From: Paracoccaceae bacterium
GTDB lineage: Bacteria > Pseudomonadota > Alphaproteobacteria > Rhodobacterales > Rhodobacteraceae
NCBI GenBank assembly: GCA_019911965.1
Contig: JAIOJF010000029.1
Coordinates: 119,451-183,450, forward strand
Reading direction: 5' to 3'
Length of the DNA stretch: 64,000 nucleotides
The notes below the pieces were generated by a model, which was given only the letters and a program-made list of their open reading frames with translations, did no database searches and was not told the origin of the DNA. Both the position numbers and the translations under genes were made by a program. This document shows, in pieces, positions 52,232 to 61,818 of the stretch. Within the stretch, counting starts at the first letter, position 1; the number at the start of each line of letters is the position of its first letter.

Positions 52232-53527
52232 GTGGCGCGAACGCTGGTCGGCTCCCGTATTCGTGAACGGCGCGAGGCGCGCGGCCTGCGACAGGCCGAA
52301 CTTGCCCGCATGGCCGGTATATCGCCATCCTATCTGAACCTGATCGAACATAACCGCCGGGGAATCGCCGGTCGGGTGCTGATTGCGCTGGCGGGGGCTT
52401 TGGACAGTGATGTCGCCGAATTGCGCGAAGGCGCGGACCGCGATCTGCAATCGGCCCTGCGCAGTGCCGCCACCGACGACAGCGCGGGCGCTGAACTTGA
52501 CCGGCTGGACGAACTGATAGGCCGGTTTCCGGGCTGGGCCCGGCTGATCGGCGCGCAACAACGCCGGCTGGATCGCCTGGAACACGGGCTGGAAGCGCTG
52601 AGCGATCAGCTGGCGCATGATCCGTTCCTGGCGGAATCCCTGCATGAAATGTTGTCGAGCGTCACCGCCATTCATGCCACCGCCGGCATCCTCGTGCAGG
52701 CCGGTGCGATGGAGCCGCTGCAACAGCGCCGTTTTCAGGCCAATATCCACGAGGAAAGCAGCCGCCTGTCGGACCTGTCGCGCGCGATGGTCAACCATTT
52801 CGATCAATTGTCCGAAGGCGGCCATGCCGCGGCTACCCCGCTGGACGAGGTCGAGGCATTCCTGAGCCGTCACGGTTTCCATTTTCCCGATCTCGAAACC
52901 GCCGATGCTGATGCGGTGGCGGAACTGGTCGCACAGGCCGATGACCTGCAATCGCAGTCGGGCCGCCATCTGGCCGCTGAAGTGCTGGCGCAATATCACC
53001 GCGATGCCCGCCAGATGCCATTGGCGGATTTCGTTCCGGCAGCCCGGGATTGCGATTTCGTCACCGGCCTGCTGGCACGCCGCTTCGGGGTGCCGGTGGA
53101 TTCGATATTTCGACGCCTCGCATTTCTGCCGTCAACCGAAGGTCTGCCGGAATTCGGGCTGATCGCCTGCGATGGCACCGGCGCGGTAACCCTGCGCAAG
53201 CCGCTGCCGGGCTTCGCGCTGCCGCGTTACGGGGCTGCCTGTGCGCTCTGGCCGTTGTACCAGGCGCTGAATCAGCCGCATGTCGCGGTTGCGGCATTGC
53301 TGGAAACGCCCGACGAGCGGCAGTTTTCGGCCGAAGCGCTGGCAACCTACGGGGTGCCGGGGGCAACCGGCGCACCGGTTGCCATCCGCTCGACCATGCT
53401 GTTCCGGCCGGCCCGAAGGGATGCCGATGCGGCGCTGGTCGCCGGCAAACGGGCGGTTGGCCTGTCATGCCGAATCTGCCCGCGCGTCGAATGCGAAGCG
53501 CGGCGCGAGCCGTCGATCCACAACTGA
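52232..53527 (+). CDS. XRE-family short-chain fatty-acyl regulator (ScfR/RamB type)
   Basis: A 431-residue regulator. HTH at about 6-60 (IRERREARGLRQAELARMAGI, SYLNLIEHNRRGI), then a long helical middle, an IrrE-like region (about 270-310: LAAEVLAQYHRDARQMP with FVTGLLARRFGVPVDSIFRRL) and a Cys-rich C-terminal ScfR domain ending LSCRICPRVECEARREP. RamB-type proteins control acetate and propionate metabolism, matching acs on the divergent side. I start at a GTG (52232) because GGAGGG is five bases upstream; an ATG at 52181 has none. Confidence 0.85.
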   Translation: MARTLVGSRIRERREARGLRQAELARMAGISPSYLNLIEHNRRGIAGRVLIALAGALDSDVAELREGADRDLQSALRSAATDDSAGAELDRLDELIGRFPGWARLIGAQQRRLDRLEHGLEALSDQLAHDPFLAESLHEMLSSVTAIHATAGILVQAGAMEPLQQRRFQANIHEESSRLSDLSRAMVNHFDQLSEGGHAAATPLDEVEAFLSRHGFHFPDLETADADAVAELVAQADDLQSQSGRHLAAEVLAQYHRDARQMPLADFVPAARDCDFVTGLLARRFGVPVDSIFRRLAFLPSTEGLPEFGLIACDGTGAVTLRKPLPGFALPRYGAACALWPLYQALNQPHVAVAALLETPDERQFSAEALATYGVPGATGAPVAIRSTMLFRPARRDADAALVAGKRAVGLSCRICPRVECEARREPSIHN

Positions 53528-53618
53528 CAGCCATTGCACGCTGGCGGGGCGACGCCTTGTCTCTTGCCAAACCGCCGGGAAACCGCACATGATGCGCCGA
53601 ACATTTTGGGGGGAGCGG

Positions 53619-53984
53619 ATGGGCAAGCATGTCCTGCTGATCGAGGACGAGCCGAACATTATCGAGGCGATATCCTTTCTGTTGCAGCAGGACGGCTGGA
53701 AGGTTTCGACCCATTCCGATAGTTCGGGCGCGGTCGACGCGGTACTGAACATCGGCCCGGATCTGGTGATCCTGGATGTGATGCTGCCCGGGCGCAGCGG
53801 CTTTGACGTGTTGCAGGACCTGCGCCGCGCCAGCCAGACCGAAAAACTGCCGATCCTGATGCTGACCGCCAAGGGACAGGCCCGAGACCGGGCCGAGGCG
53901 ATGTCGCTCGGGGCCAGTCATTTCATGACCAAGCCGTTTTCCAACCGTGACATGCTGGCCGCCGTGCGAGAGCTTGCGACATGA
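53619..53984 (+). CDS. Single-domain response regulator (CheY-like)
   Basis: A 121-residue receiver domain with no output domain: acidic pocket E9/D10/E11 in LLIEDEPN, phosphorylation site D53 in LVILDVMLPGRSG, T83 in LMLTAKG and K105 in FMTKPFS. ATG at 53619 has GGGGGGAG upstream. Its stop overlaps the next start. It is the obvious partner of the sensor kinase two genes on. Since it has no DNA-binding part, it may signal by protein contact or relay phosphate. Confidence 0.9.
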   Translation: MGKHVLLIEDEPNIIEAISFLLQQDGWKVSTHSDSSGAVDAVLNIGPDLVILDVMLPGRSGFDVLQDLRRASQTEKLPILMLTAKGQARDRAEAMSLGASHFMTKPFSNRDMLAAVRELAT

Positions 53985-54238
53985 GCGACCCGTCCGGCCC
54001 GCAATTCCTGGATGTCCGCAGTTACCGGCGCAAGCGTATTGTCGATGCCGCCAAATTGCTGCCGGTGATCGGTTCGATCGGGCTTGTCGCGCCTGTTCCG
54101 TTCTTCTTCGCCAGTATCGGAGAAACCGGTCAGGTGGTGCCGCTGGCCCTGTATTTCTTCGGGCTGTGGCTGGTGCTGATCGTGCTGGCGTTCGTATTGT
54201 CACGCATATTGCTGGGTGATCCGGCGGCGGACGAGTAA
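53981..54238 (+). CDS. Small two-helix membrane protein
   Basis: An 85-residue protein. A basic N-terminus (SYRRKRIVDAAKLLP) precedes two hydrophobic helices, about 28-46 (IGSIGLVAPVPFFFASIG) and 53-77 (VPLALYFFGLWLVLIVLAFVL). Start overlaps the response regulator stop (ATGA) and its stop overlaps the kinase ATG (TAATG), so it is stoichiometrically coupled to both. Small two-helix subunits accompany many SSS-type symporters; here it may accompany the symporter-like domain of the kinase. No known family recognised. Confidence 0.75.
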   Translation: MSDPSGPQFLDVRSYRRKRIVDAAKLLPVIGSIGLVAPVPFFFASIGETGQVVPLALYFFGLWLVLIVLAFVLSRILLGDPAADE

Positions 54239-56943
54239 TGCTGTCCTTCAACATCCTGATTCTGGTGGCGACGCTTTACGTCTGCTTTCTGTTCGCGGTC
54301 GCGTTCATGGCCGACCGGCGGGCGCGGCGCGGCCGGCTGGGGTGGTTGCGCTCGCCTGTGGTCTACACGCTGTCGCTGTCGATCTATACCACGGCCTGGA
54401 CGTTTTATGGCGCGGTCGGCTCGGCGGTGCGCAACGGGCTGGAATTTCTGGCGATCTATCTCGGCCCGACGCTGGTTTTCGTCGGCTGGTGGTGGTTCCT
54501 GCGCAAGCTGGTGCGGATCGGGCGAACGCACCGGATCACCTCGATCGCCGATCTTCTGTCCTCGCGCTATGGCAAGAGCGCGTTTCTGGCGGTGATCGTG
54601 ACAATGCTGGCGGTGTTTGCCTCCACACCCTACATCGCGCTGCAACTGCAATCGGTAGCGCTCAGCTTTTCGGTCTTTGCCGAAGCATCGGGCGGCGAGG
54701 GCGGTCCGTCGCTGAACACCACCGCCTTGTGGGTGGCGGCGGGGCTGGCGCTGTTCACCATCCTGTTCGGCACCAGAACGCTGGATTCCAACGAACAGCA
54801 TCACGGCGTCGTCACCGCCATCGCGGTCGAGGCGGTGGTGAAGCTGGTGGCGCTGTTGACCGTGGGGGCCTTCGTGGTCTGGGGGGTGGCGTCGGGTCCG
54901 GCGGATATACTTGAGCGGATCGCGGCGGCCGATATCAGCGTCAAGAGCGCCAGTGGCAGCCGTTGGGTAACGTTGATGGTGCTGTCGGCGGCGGCCATCG
55001 TCTGCCTGCCGCGGATGTTTCAGGTGACGGTGGTGGAAAACTCCGACGAACGCCACCTGGCCACCGCAAGCTGGGCCTTCCCGCTCTATCTGTTCCTGAT
55101 GAGCCTGTTCGTGCTGCCCATCGCGGTGATGGGGCTGGCCGAGATGCCGGCGGGATCGAACCCCGATCTTTATGTGCTGACATTGCCGATCTTTCACGAT
55201 CAGGAAGCGCTGGCGATGCTGGCCTTTCTGGGCGGGTTTTCATCCGCCACCTCGATGGTGATCGTGGCGGCGATTGCGCTGGCGACGATGGTGTCGAACC
55301 ATGTGGTGATGCCGGTCTGGCTCTATTTCAGCCATACCAGCGTCAAGCTGTCGGGCGATGTGCGCAACGTGCTGATGGTGTCGCGCCGTATCAGCATCGC
55401 CGCCATTCTGGCGCTGGGATACGGCTATTTCCGCTTCACGGGCGGCTCGGGTGCATTGGCCTCCATCGGGTTGATCGCATTCACCGGTGTTGCCCAGGTC
55501 CTGCCCGCGCTGCTGGGCGGCTTGTTCTGGCGCGGGGCGACACGGCGCGGTGCGGTGGCGTCGCTGCTGGCGGGGGCGTTCCTGTGGGCCTATACGCTGT
55601 TTCTGCCCAGCTTCGAGGGGAGCTGGCTGATGCCCCTGTCGGTGATCGAACACGGCGCCTTCGGCCTGGATTACCTGCGCCCGCGCGCCCTGTTCGGCGC
55701 GGCGGAAAGCGATCCGCTGGTGCATGCCCTGATCTGGAGCCTCGGCGTCAATGCGCTGATCTTCGTGACCGTGTCGCTGCTGACCTTCCCGGCCCCGCTG
55801 GAACGCACGCAGGGTCTGCAATTCGTCAATGTGTTTCAGCATTCCTCGGGCCGGGGGGCACCCGCCTCGATGGCGGTGGCCTCGGACGACCTTCTGATCC
55901 TGGCGCAGCGGATCGTCGGCAGCGAAACCGCCGTGGCGCTGTTTCGCGCCGCCGCCCGTGAACAAGGCAAGAGCGGCGGCATGCCGGATCCGACGCGCGA
56001 ATTCGTCGAACGCCTCGAACGCGAACTGGCGGGTACGGTGGGCGCGGCGACAGCGCATGCGATGGTCGGGCAGTTGACTGGCGGCGCAACGGTTTCGGTC
56101 GAGGATCTGCTGGCGGTGGCCGAGGAAACCGCGCAGATCATGGAGCATTCGGTGCAACTGGAAGCGCAGAGCCGCGAACTCAGCCGCACCGCACGCGAAT
56201 TGCAGCGCGCCAATGAAAAGCTGACTGCGCTCAGCATCCAGAAAGACAGCTTTCTCAGCCAGATCAGCCATGAATTGCGCACGCCGATGACCTCGATCCG
56301 GTCTTTCGCGGAAATCCTGCGCGAAAGCGACGATCTGAGTCCGGAACAGGCCAAACGCTATTCGTCGATCATCCTTGAGGAAAGCATCCGGCTGACGCGC
56401 CTGCTGGATGAAATACTCGACCTGAGCGTGCTTGAAAGCAAACAGGTGGTGATGAAGACGGAATCCGGCAATTTGTCGGCGATCATTGACCGGGCGATCC
56501 TGGCTGCAACGGTCGCTGCGACGCCGGACGGAAAACGGCCCCTGCTGATCGAACGCGACCAGAGTGCTGAAGATATGAGTATCGTTTGCGATCTGGATCG
56601 TCTGGCGCAGGTATTCATCAACCTGATTTCAAATGCCCGCAAGTATTGCGATGCCGAGGAACCGGCGCTGCGCATCAAGGCCAGCCGCGACAAGACAATG
56701 ACGGTAGTCGATTTCATTGACAACGGCACCGGCATTGCCGAACAGCACCGCGATATCGTGTTCGAGAAGTTTTCCCGCCTGACGGACGCATCCGCCGCAG
56801 GCAGCGCCGGGCTGGGCCTGGCGATCAGCCGTGAAATCATGCGCAATCTCGGCGGTTCCATCGAATTGTTGCGCAGTTCGAGCGGCGTTGCGTTCCGGGT
56901 GGCATTTCCCACCGCCCAACCTTCCGCTGCTAACAGTTTGTAA
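54238..56943 (+). CDS. Sensor histidine kinase with SSS-symporter-like sensor domain (CrbS/CbrA type)
   Basis: A 901-residue kinase. Residues 1-510 carry about 12-13 helices of the sodium:solute symporter fold (SLSIYTTAWTFYGAVGSAVR, ITSIADLLSSRYGKS, GGFSSATSMVIVAAIALATM). A linker (about 545-660, ending in a helical segment) leads to DHp with H678 in SQISHELRTPM and an HATPase with NLISNARKYCD, IDNGTGIAE and GLGLAISREIMRNLGG. CrbS-type kinases of gammaproteobacteria have this layout and control acs expression in response to acetate. Here acs and an ScfR-type regulator are neighbours. No PAS or receiver domain is attached. Confidence 0.88.
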   Translation: MLSFNILILVATLYVCFLFAVAFMADRRARRGRLGWLRSPVVYTLSLSIYTTAWTFYGAVGSAVRNGLEFLAIYLGPTLVFVGWWWFLRKLVRIGRTHRITSIADLLSSRYGKSAFLAVIVTMLAVFASTPYIALQLQSVALSFSVFAEASGGEGGPSLNTTALWVAAGLALFTILFGTRTLDSNEQHHGVVTAIAVEAVVKLVALLTVGAFVVWGVASGPADILERIAAADISVKSASGSRWVTLMVLSAAAIVCLPRMFQVTVVENSDERHLATASWAFPLYLFLMSLFVLPIAVMGLAEMPAGSNPDLYVLTLPIFHDQEALAMLAFLGGFSSATSMVIVAAIALATMVSNHVVMPVWLYFSHTSVKLSGDVRNVLMVSRRISIAAILALGYGYFRFTGGSGALASIGLIAFTGVAQVLPALLGGLFWRGATRRGAVASLLAGAFLWAYTLFLPSFEGSWLMPLSVIEHGAFGLDYLRPRALFGAAESDPLVHALIWSLGVNALIFVTVSLLTFPAPLERTQGLQFVNVFQHSSGRGAPASMAVASDDLLILAQRIVGSETAVALFRAAAREQGKSGGMPDPTREFVERLERELAGTVGAATAHAMVGQLTGGATVSVEDLLAVAEETAQIMEHSVQLEAQSRELSRTARELQRANEKLTALSIQKDSFLSQISHELRTPMTSIRSFAEILRESDDLSPEQAKRYSSIILEESIRLTRLLDEILDLSVLESKQVVMKTESGNLSAIIDRAILAATVAATPDGKRPLLIERDQSAEDMSIVCDLDRLAQVFINLISNARKYCDAEEPALRIKASRDKTMTVVDFIDNGTGIAEQHRDIVFEKFSRLTDASAAGSAGLGLAISREIMRNLGGSIELLRSSSGVAFRVAFPTAQPSAANSL

Positions 56944-57019
56944 AGCCGCGATTCCCTAATATGGCGGGCAGGCGGGCCGGGTTCCGGGCCGGTGCAGCGA
57001 TACGGGCAAGGCGGGCGCA

Positions 57020-57970
57020 ATGAACTCCGGCGAAAACATCATCCGCAGGAAGACCGCCGCCACTGGGGACGGCGCGGCACCGCCTGCGGGCCTGTTCAGG
57101 GCACTTGAAACGGCACTGGGCAAGGTCGCGCGCGAAATGTTCGACGTGGATGCCGCATTCGAGGCAGCGGCACCGGGCGATGGCGATCTGGCATCGCTGC
57201 TGCAATCGGTGCCACAGCCGGGGCTGCTGATGGTGCTTGACGCGGCTGGCAAGGCAGGCGGGCTGATCTGCCTTGATCCGCTGATGGTCAATGCGATGGT
57301 CGAACTGATGACCGGGGCAGGCCCGAAACAGGTCTATCGCACGCCAAGGGTGCCGACGCTGATCGACGCCGCCCTGTGCCGGGATTTTGTCGCGGCGCTG
57401 GGGCGTCAACTGGCCATCGAATCGCAGATATTGCCTGACTCTCCGCAGGTGCCTGCCTTGTCGCTGAAAGGGCACGAAACCGATGCCGCCCGGCTGTCCT
57501 ATGGCCTGGCACAAGGGCGTTATGGCCTGTTTTCCGGCAAGGTGACGTTTCAGGGCGGCATCCGGGGGGGCGAGATTCATCTGGCGCTGCCGCTGGCAAT
57601 GCTCGGCACCGCCAGGGCGGCCATGCCGGGCGGGCAATGGGCGGCGGCGATGTCGGCGGCAGTAACGGGGGCACCCTTTGCCATGCGTGCGGTGCTGGAC
57701 CGCGTGGCGATGCCGATTGGCCAGGCACTGGATCTGAAGGCCGGCGATCTGGTGCCGGTTCCGGCCTCGGCCCTGTCCGACCTGACGCTGGAATCCATCA
57801 GCGGCGAGGTTCTGTTCCGCGGCCGACTGGGGCAGAAGGATGGCCGCAAGGCGGTTTGCCTGACGCTCAACTGCCTGACCGACAAGCAAGAACAACAGCC
57901 GAAAGAGGCTGTGCCGAAATTGCTGCCGGATGCAGGGGGCGAGGCAGGACCGGATGGCGATGCCTGCTGA
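57020..57970 (+). CDS. FliM-like flagellar motor switch protein
   Basis: A 316-residue protein. The centre resembles the FliM middle domain (PGLLMVLDAAGKAGGLICLDPLMVNAMVELMTGAG) and the C-terminus is a SpoA domain (LKAGDLVPVPASALSDLTLESISGEVLFRGRLGQKDGR). The CheY-binding N-terminal helix of classical FliM (EIDALL-type) is not visible; it starts NSGENIIRRKTAATGDG. It sits in the cytoplasmic C-ring. FliG is convergent 21 bases away. Could be an authentic divergent FliM of this order or a paralogue. Confidence 0.72.
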   Translation: MNSGENIIRRKTAATGDGAAPPAGLFRALETALGKVAREMFDVDAAFEAAAPGDGDLASLLQSVPQPGLLMVLDAAGKAGGLICLDPLMVNAMVELMTGAGPKQVYRTPRVPTLIDAALCRDFVAALGRQLAIESQILPDSPQVPALSLKGHETDAARLSYGLAQGRYGLFSGKVTFQGGIRGGEIHLALPLAMLGTARAAMPGGQWAAAMSAAVTGAPFAMRAVLDRVAMPIGQALDLKAGDLVPVPASALSDLTLESISGEVLFRGRLGQKDGRKAVCLTLNCLTDKQEQQPKEAVPKLLPDAGGEAGPDGDAC

Positions 57971-57991
57971 CGCTGCCAGTACAGGCGGCGA

Positions 57992-59119
57992 TCATTCCTC
58001 TTCGGTGATCAGGGTGATCTCGCCGCTGGCTTCCAGATCGCGGATGGCCGAAATGATCCGGTTCATCGCCCGGTCGGCATCCTTGACCTTCACCTCGCCG
58101 GTTTCGCGCATTTCGTCGGCGAGTTGCTCGGCCAGCCGCTTGGACAGGTTGGCGAACAGGAAATCGACCACCTCCTTGTCGTCGCCCCGCGCCCCGGCCA
58201 GCGCGGTGACCAGGGTTTCATTGTCGATCGCACGCACGATCTTCGGCACATCCTTGACCTCCACCCGGTCGGGAATGTCGGCGAATGTGAACATGATCCG
58301 GCGCATCCGCTCGGCCAGATCGGCATCGGCGGTTTCCAGTGCATCGAGCAAACCTTCGCGTGCAGCGGCGGGCACGAAGTTCAGGATATTGCCGACCCGT
58401 GCCACCGGATCGCCGGGCAATGCGCCCTGATCGGCGTTGCGGTCAATCGCGGCGGCAATGGCCGCGCCGATCCCGGCCAGGCCGGCGGCGTCAATGCGCC
58501 CGCCCTGTGCCGCGGCCAGCGCGGCGGTGCGGGCAAGGTCCGGGTCCAGATTGTGCAAAAGCTCGGCGGCCTTGCCGCTGGACAGGCGCGACAATACCAC
58601 CGCCAGCGTCGGCGGGGTTTCCCCGGCCAGGGCAGCAGCAAGATCGGCGGGTTCCATCGCCTCGATCCGGCTCCAGGGATCGGCGGGGCCGTCGGATTGC
58701 GCGGGCTGGTCGAAGGCGGCGGCGGCGATGGGATCCAGATGGCTGCGCATCAGGTCAAGCGCGCCGGGCAGGCCCGCCGGGAAATAGAGCGACAGGCTGT
58801 CAAACTCGGCCAGAAACTCGCGGATGATGTGTTCGGTGGTGGCGGCGTCGATGAAGCGAAGGCGGCTCATGGCGTGGATCAGGCGGGTCTGGTGACGCGC
58901 CTCAAGCCCGCGCAGCGGTGCCCCGCCGGATTGGCCCAGCAGCAACCGCACGATCACCGCCGCCTTCAGATCGCGGGTCAGCACCGCGGGCTGTCTGGCA
59001 GGTTTTGCCGCCAGCTTGGGTGCTTTGCGTTGCACCGGCACCGGCAATCGGTTTCCGGAAGGTTCCGAAAACGTATCAAGAATTTCCGCCGACCCGAGCG
59101 GTGCCAAGGCATTCGCCAC
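57992..59119 (-). CDS. fliG: Flagellar motor switch protein FliG
   Basis: The C-terminal torque-generating domain is clear: MFTFADIPDRVEVKDVPKIV, NLSKRLAEQLADEM and AMNRIISAIRDLEASGEITL. The middle FliM-binding part is seen around PPTLAVVLSRLSSGKAAELLHNLD, and the N-domain around LKAAVIVRLLL. I start at GTG 59119 (about 375 residues) because AAGGGGA lies at ideal spacing; ATGs at 59143 and 59179 are in frame and possible. FliG couples proton flow at MotA to rotor turning. Flanking flagellar genes other than the FliM-like gene are not in the window. Confidence 0.85.
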   Translation of the reverse strand: MANALAPLGSAEILDTFSEPSGNRLPVPVQRKAPKLAAKPARQPAVLTRDLKAAVIVRLLLGQSGGAPLRGLEARHQTRLIHAMSRLRFIDAATTEHIIREFLAEFDSLSLYFPAGLPGALDLMRSHLDPIAAAAFDQPAQSDGPADPWSRIEAMEPADLAAALAGETPPTLAVVLSRLSSGKAAELLHNLDPDLARTAALAAAQGGRIDAAGLAGIGAAIAAAIDRNADQGALPGDPVARVGNILNFVPAAAREGLLDALETADADLAERMRRIMFTFADIPDRVEVKDVPKIVRAIDNETLVTALAGARGDDKEVVDFLFANLSKRLAEQLADEMRETGEVKVKDADRAMNRIISAIRDLEASGEITLITEEE

Positions 59120-59306
59120 GATGCTTCCCCTTGCTCCAACCATTCCCCGGCGACCAGATTGCGCGTCAGGACTTAACATCACCTTTACGCGCCTGGGTGG
59201 TAGGCGGGGGAAACCGGTTGCGAGGGCGCGGAGCGGGTGACAAACTACGGCAAATGCGTATCAAATCGAAACTCCCGGACGCGGCCAGCCCTCCGCGATT
59301 GCACCG

Positions 59307-60044
59307 ATGAACCGGGGTTCGCGCCTGCCTGGCCCGCCGGTTCTGAAGGTTTCGGGCGATATGGGTATCCTGATCGAGTTTGGCGCGACCTATGATCCGG
59401 TCATCAACAATGCGGTGACCGCCTTTGACGCCGCATTGAACGCCGATCTGCCCCTGGGCGTGATCGAAACCGTGCCGAGTTTCCGCTCGGTTCTGGTGCG
59501 GTTCGATCCCGGCATTCTGGCGTTCGAGCGGTTGCACCGGTTGATGGCGGACCTGGCGGCCAGCCGTGACTGGTATCGCGCGCCACCCGCCGCCAGCCGT
59601 CGGGTCTGGGACCTGCCGGTGGTCTATGGCGGGGAACATGGCCCCGATCTGGCCGAGGTGGGCGATCTGATGGGGCTTGGCGCGGATGCGGTAGCCAAGG
59701 CGCATGCCGGGGCGGTTCTGAGGGTGGCGATGCTGGGGTTTTCGCCGGGCCTGGCCTATCTCGGGCAATTGCCCGAAGCCTGGGATTTCCCGCGCCGCAC
59801 CACAATTGCGCCGCGCGTACCGGCAGGCGCGATCCTGGTGGCGGTGCGCCAGAGTGTGCTGCCGGGTACCGATATTCCGACCGGCTGGCGCTGGATCGGG
59901 CAGACGCCGTTTCGCAGCTTCGATGTGAATGCCGCTCAGCCGTTTCGCCTGACCCCGGGCGATGAGGTGCGGTTTCACGCGATCGACGCCGCCGGGTTCG
60001 CCCGCTTCGACAATGCCGCGTTCCTGAAAGGTCAGGGGCTGTGA
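59307..60044 (+). CDS. pxpB: 5-oxoprolinase subunit PxpB
   Basis: A 245-residue PxpB (KipI/allophanate hydrolase subunit 1-like). Cyclophilin-like C-domain motifs: VAMLGFSPGLAYLGQLP, PRVPAGAILVAVRQSVLPGTDIPTGWRWIG. With PxpC and PxpA it forms the ATP-dependent enzyme opening 5-oxoproline (pyroglutamate) to glutamate. Its stop overlaps the pxpC GTG start by four bases. Confidence 0.93.
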   Translation: MNRGSRLPGPPVLKVSGDMGILIEFGATYDPVINNAVTAFDAALNADLPLGVIETVPSFRSVLVRFDPGILAFERLHRLMADLAASRDWYRAPPAASRRVWDLPVVYGGEHGPDLAEVGDLMGLGADAVAKAHAGAVLRVAMLGFSPGLAYLGQLPEAWDFPRRTTIAPRVPAGAILVAVRQSVLPGTDIPTGWRWIGQTPFRSFDVNAAQPFRLTPGDEVRFHAIDAAGFARFDNAAFLKGQGL

Positions 60045-61057
60045 GCGGGCTTGAAATCCTGTCGGTCGCACCAACGACAACCGTGCAGGATCGCGGCAGG
60101 AGCGGCTTCCTGCGCTATGGCGTGACTGGCGGCGGGGCGATGGATGTGTTCGCGCTGGCCGAAGGGCAGGCTCTGCTCGGCAATGATGCGGATGCGGCGG
60201 CGCTGGAATTTGCCGCTTTTGGCGGGCGGTTCCGGGCGAAAGGTGGTTTCTGGGTGGCGACCTCGGGGGCGGAGATGGCGCTGGCGGTGAATGGCGCAGC
60301 GATGGGCTGGCGGCGCAGCTTCCGGCTGGAGGATGGCGATATCGTCGATGTTGGTGCGGCGATGCGCGGCGTTTACGGCTACCTGCATGTGACGGGCGGC
60401 CTGCAGACGGAGGTGGTGCTGGGGTCACGCGCCACCCATTTGCGGGCGGGGTTCGGCCATGTGCCCAGTGCGGGCGATTTGCTGGCGGTTGGCAAGGCGG
60501 ACCGCGAGGCCAGCGCATGGGTCCTGCCCGAGCCGGCCTACTTTCAGCAATCCACGCTCCGCTTGATGTGGGGGCCGCAATCGGAATATTTCACCAAGGC
60601 CGAACGCGACCGTTTTGCCGCCGCGAATTTCATCATCCGCCCCGAACGGGACCGCATGGGAATCCGGGTACAGCCCGATTGCGGGCCGGTCCATGCCGAT
60701 GCCGGGCTGACCATTGCCTCGGACGCGATCAACCTTGGCGATATCCAGATCACCGGCGACGGCACCCCGGCGATCCTGCTGGCGGATCGCGGCCCGTCTG
60801 GGGGCTATCCGCGCATCGCCACGCTGGCAACGGCGGATATCCCGGCGCTGGCGCAGATGCAGGTGGGTGCCAAATTCAGGCTGGAGGTGGTCACGCGCGA
60901 ACAGGCGGTCGCCTTGCTGGCGGCGTTTCGCGAGCGGATCAGGGCCTTGCCCGGGCAGATGGCACCGGCCTTGCGCGATCCGCGCGACATGGGCGACTTG
61001 TTGTCGTACAATCTGATCGGCGGGGTGATGCGCGGGGATGAGCATGATGAAGATTGA
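60041..61057 (+). CDS. pxpC: 5-oxoprolinase subunit PxpC
   Basis: A 338-residue PxpC (KipA-like) with VAPTTTVQDRGRSGFLRYGV, the signature N-terminus, and PERDRMGIRVQPDCGP in the middle. GTG start in the GTGA overlap with pxpB. Overlaps pxpA by 20 bases. Complex partner of PxpB. Confidence 0.94.
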   Translation: MSGLEILSVAPTTTVQDRGRSGFLRYGVTGGGAMDVFALAEGQALLGNDADAAALEFAAFGGRFRAKGGFWVATSGAEMALAVNGAAMGWRRSFRLEDGDIVDVGAAMRGVYGYLHVTGGLQTEVVLGSRATHLRAGFGHVPSAGDLLAVGKADREASAWVLPEPAYFQQSTLRLMWGPQSEYFTKAERDRFAAANFIIRPERDRMGIRVQPDCGPVHADAGLTIASDAINLGDIQITGDGTPAILLADRGPSGGYPRIATLATADIPALAQMQVGAKFRLEVVTREQAVALLAAFRERIRALPGQMAPALRDPRDMGDLLSYNLIGGVMRGDEHDED

Positions 61058-61802
61058 TCTCAATGCCGATCTTGGCGAAAGTTTCGGGCCCTGGAAGATG
61101 GGCCGCGACGACGAGATGCTGGATATCGTGACCTCGGCCAATATCGCCTGCGGCTTTCACGCGGGCGATCCCAGCGAGATGGCGCGGATCGTCGGGATAT
61201 GCGCAAAGCGCAATGTCGGGATCGGGGCGCATCCGGGTTTTGACGATCTGCGCGGTTTCGGGCGGCGCCGGATCACCGGCAATTCCGCGGATGAACTGGC
61301 GGCGATGATCCTGTACCAGATCGGTGCGTTGCAGGGCATTGCGCGGGCCGGTGGCACGGAGGTGGGGCATGTGAAGCTGCACGGGGCCTTGTCGAACATG
61401 TGCATGCGCGAGCGCTGGATGGCGGATGCCTTTGCGGGCGCGGTGCGGCAATTATCGCCGGACCTTGTGATCATGGCGGTGGCGGAAACCGAGTTGCAGC
61501 GCGCGGCCGAGGCTGTCGGCGGGCCTTTGGTGGCGGAAATCTTTGCCGACCGCACCTATGAAGATGATGGCACGCTGCGCTCGCGCCAATTGCCCGGTGC
61601 GGTGATCCACGATGCCGATGCCGCCGCCGAACATGTGCTGCGGATGGTTGGGGAACAGGCGATTACCTCGATCAACGGGGTGAAGATCCCGGTGCGTCCT
61701 CAGACCATCTGCGTGCATGGCGACAACCCGCAAGCGGTGCGGCTGGCAGCGCGGGTGCGCGAGCGGCTGGAACAGGCGGGGATTGCGGTGGAACGGTTCT
61801 GA
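61038..61802 (+). CDS. pxpA: 5-oxoprolinase subunit PxpA (LamB/YcsF family)
   Basis: A 254-residue YcsF-type polysaccharide-deacetylase-fold subunit. DLNADLGESFGPWKMGRDDE, ANIACGFHAGDP, GAHPGFDDLRGFGRR and GHVKLHGALSNM carry the catalytic residues. The start at 61038 uses GGGGTGA as ribosome-binding site; ATGs at 61044 and 61047 are alternatives. Last gene of pxpBCA. Confidence 0.94.
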   Translation: MSMMKIDLNADLGESFGPWKMGRDDEMLDIVTSANIACGFHAGDPSEMARIVGICAKRNVGIGAHPGFDDLRGFGRRRITGNSADELAAMILYQIGALQGIARAGGTEVGHVKLHGALSNMCMRERWMADAFAGAVRQLSPDLVIMAVAETELQRAAEAVGGPLVAEIFADRTYEDDGTLRSRQLPGAVIHDADAAAEHVLRMVGEQAITSINGVKIPVRPQTICVHGDNPQAVRLAARVRERLEQAGIAVERF

Positions 61803-61818
61803 CTGACCGATCCGTCAC

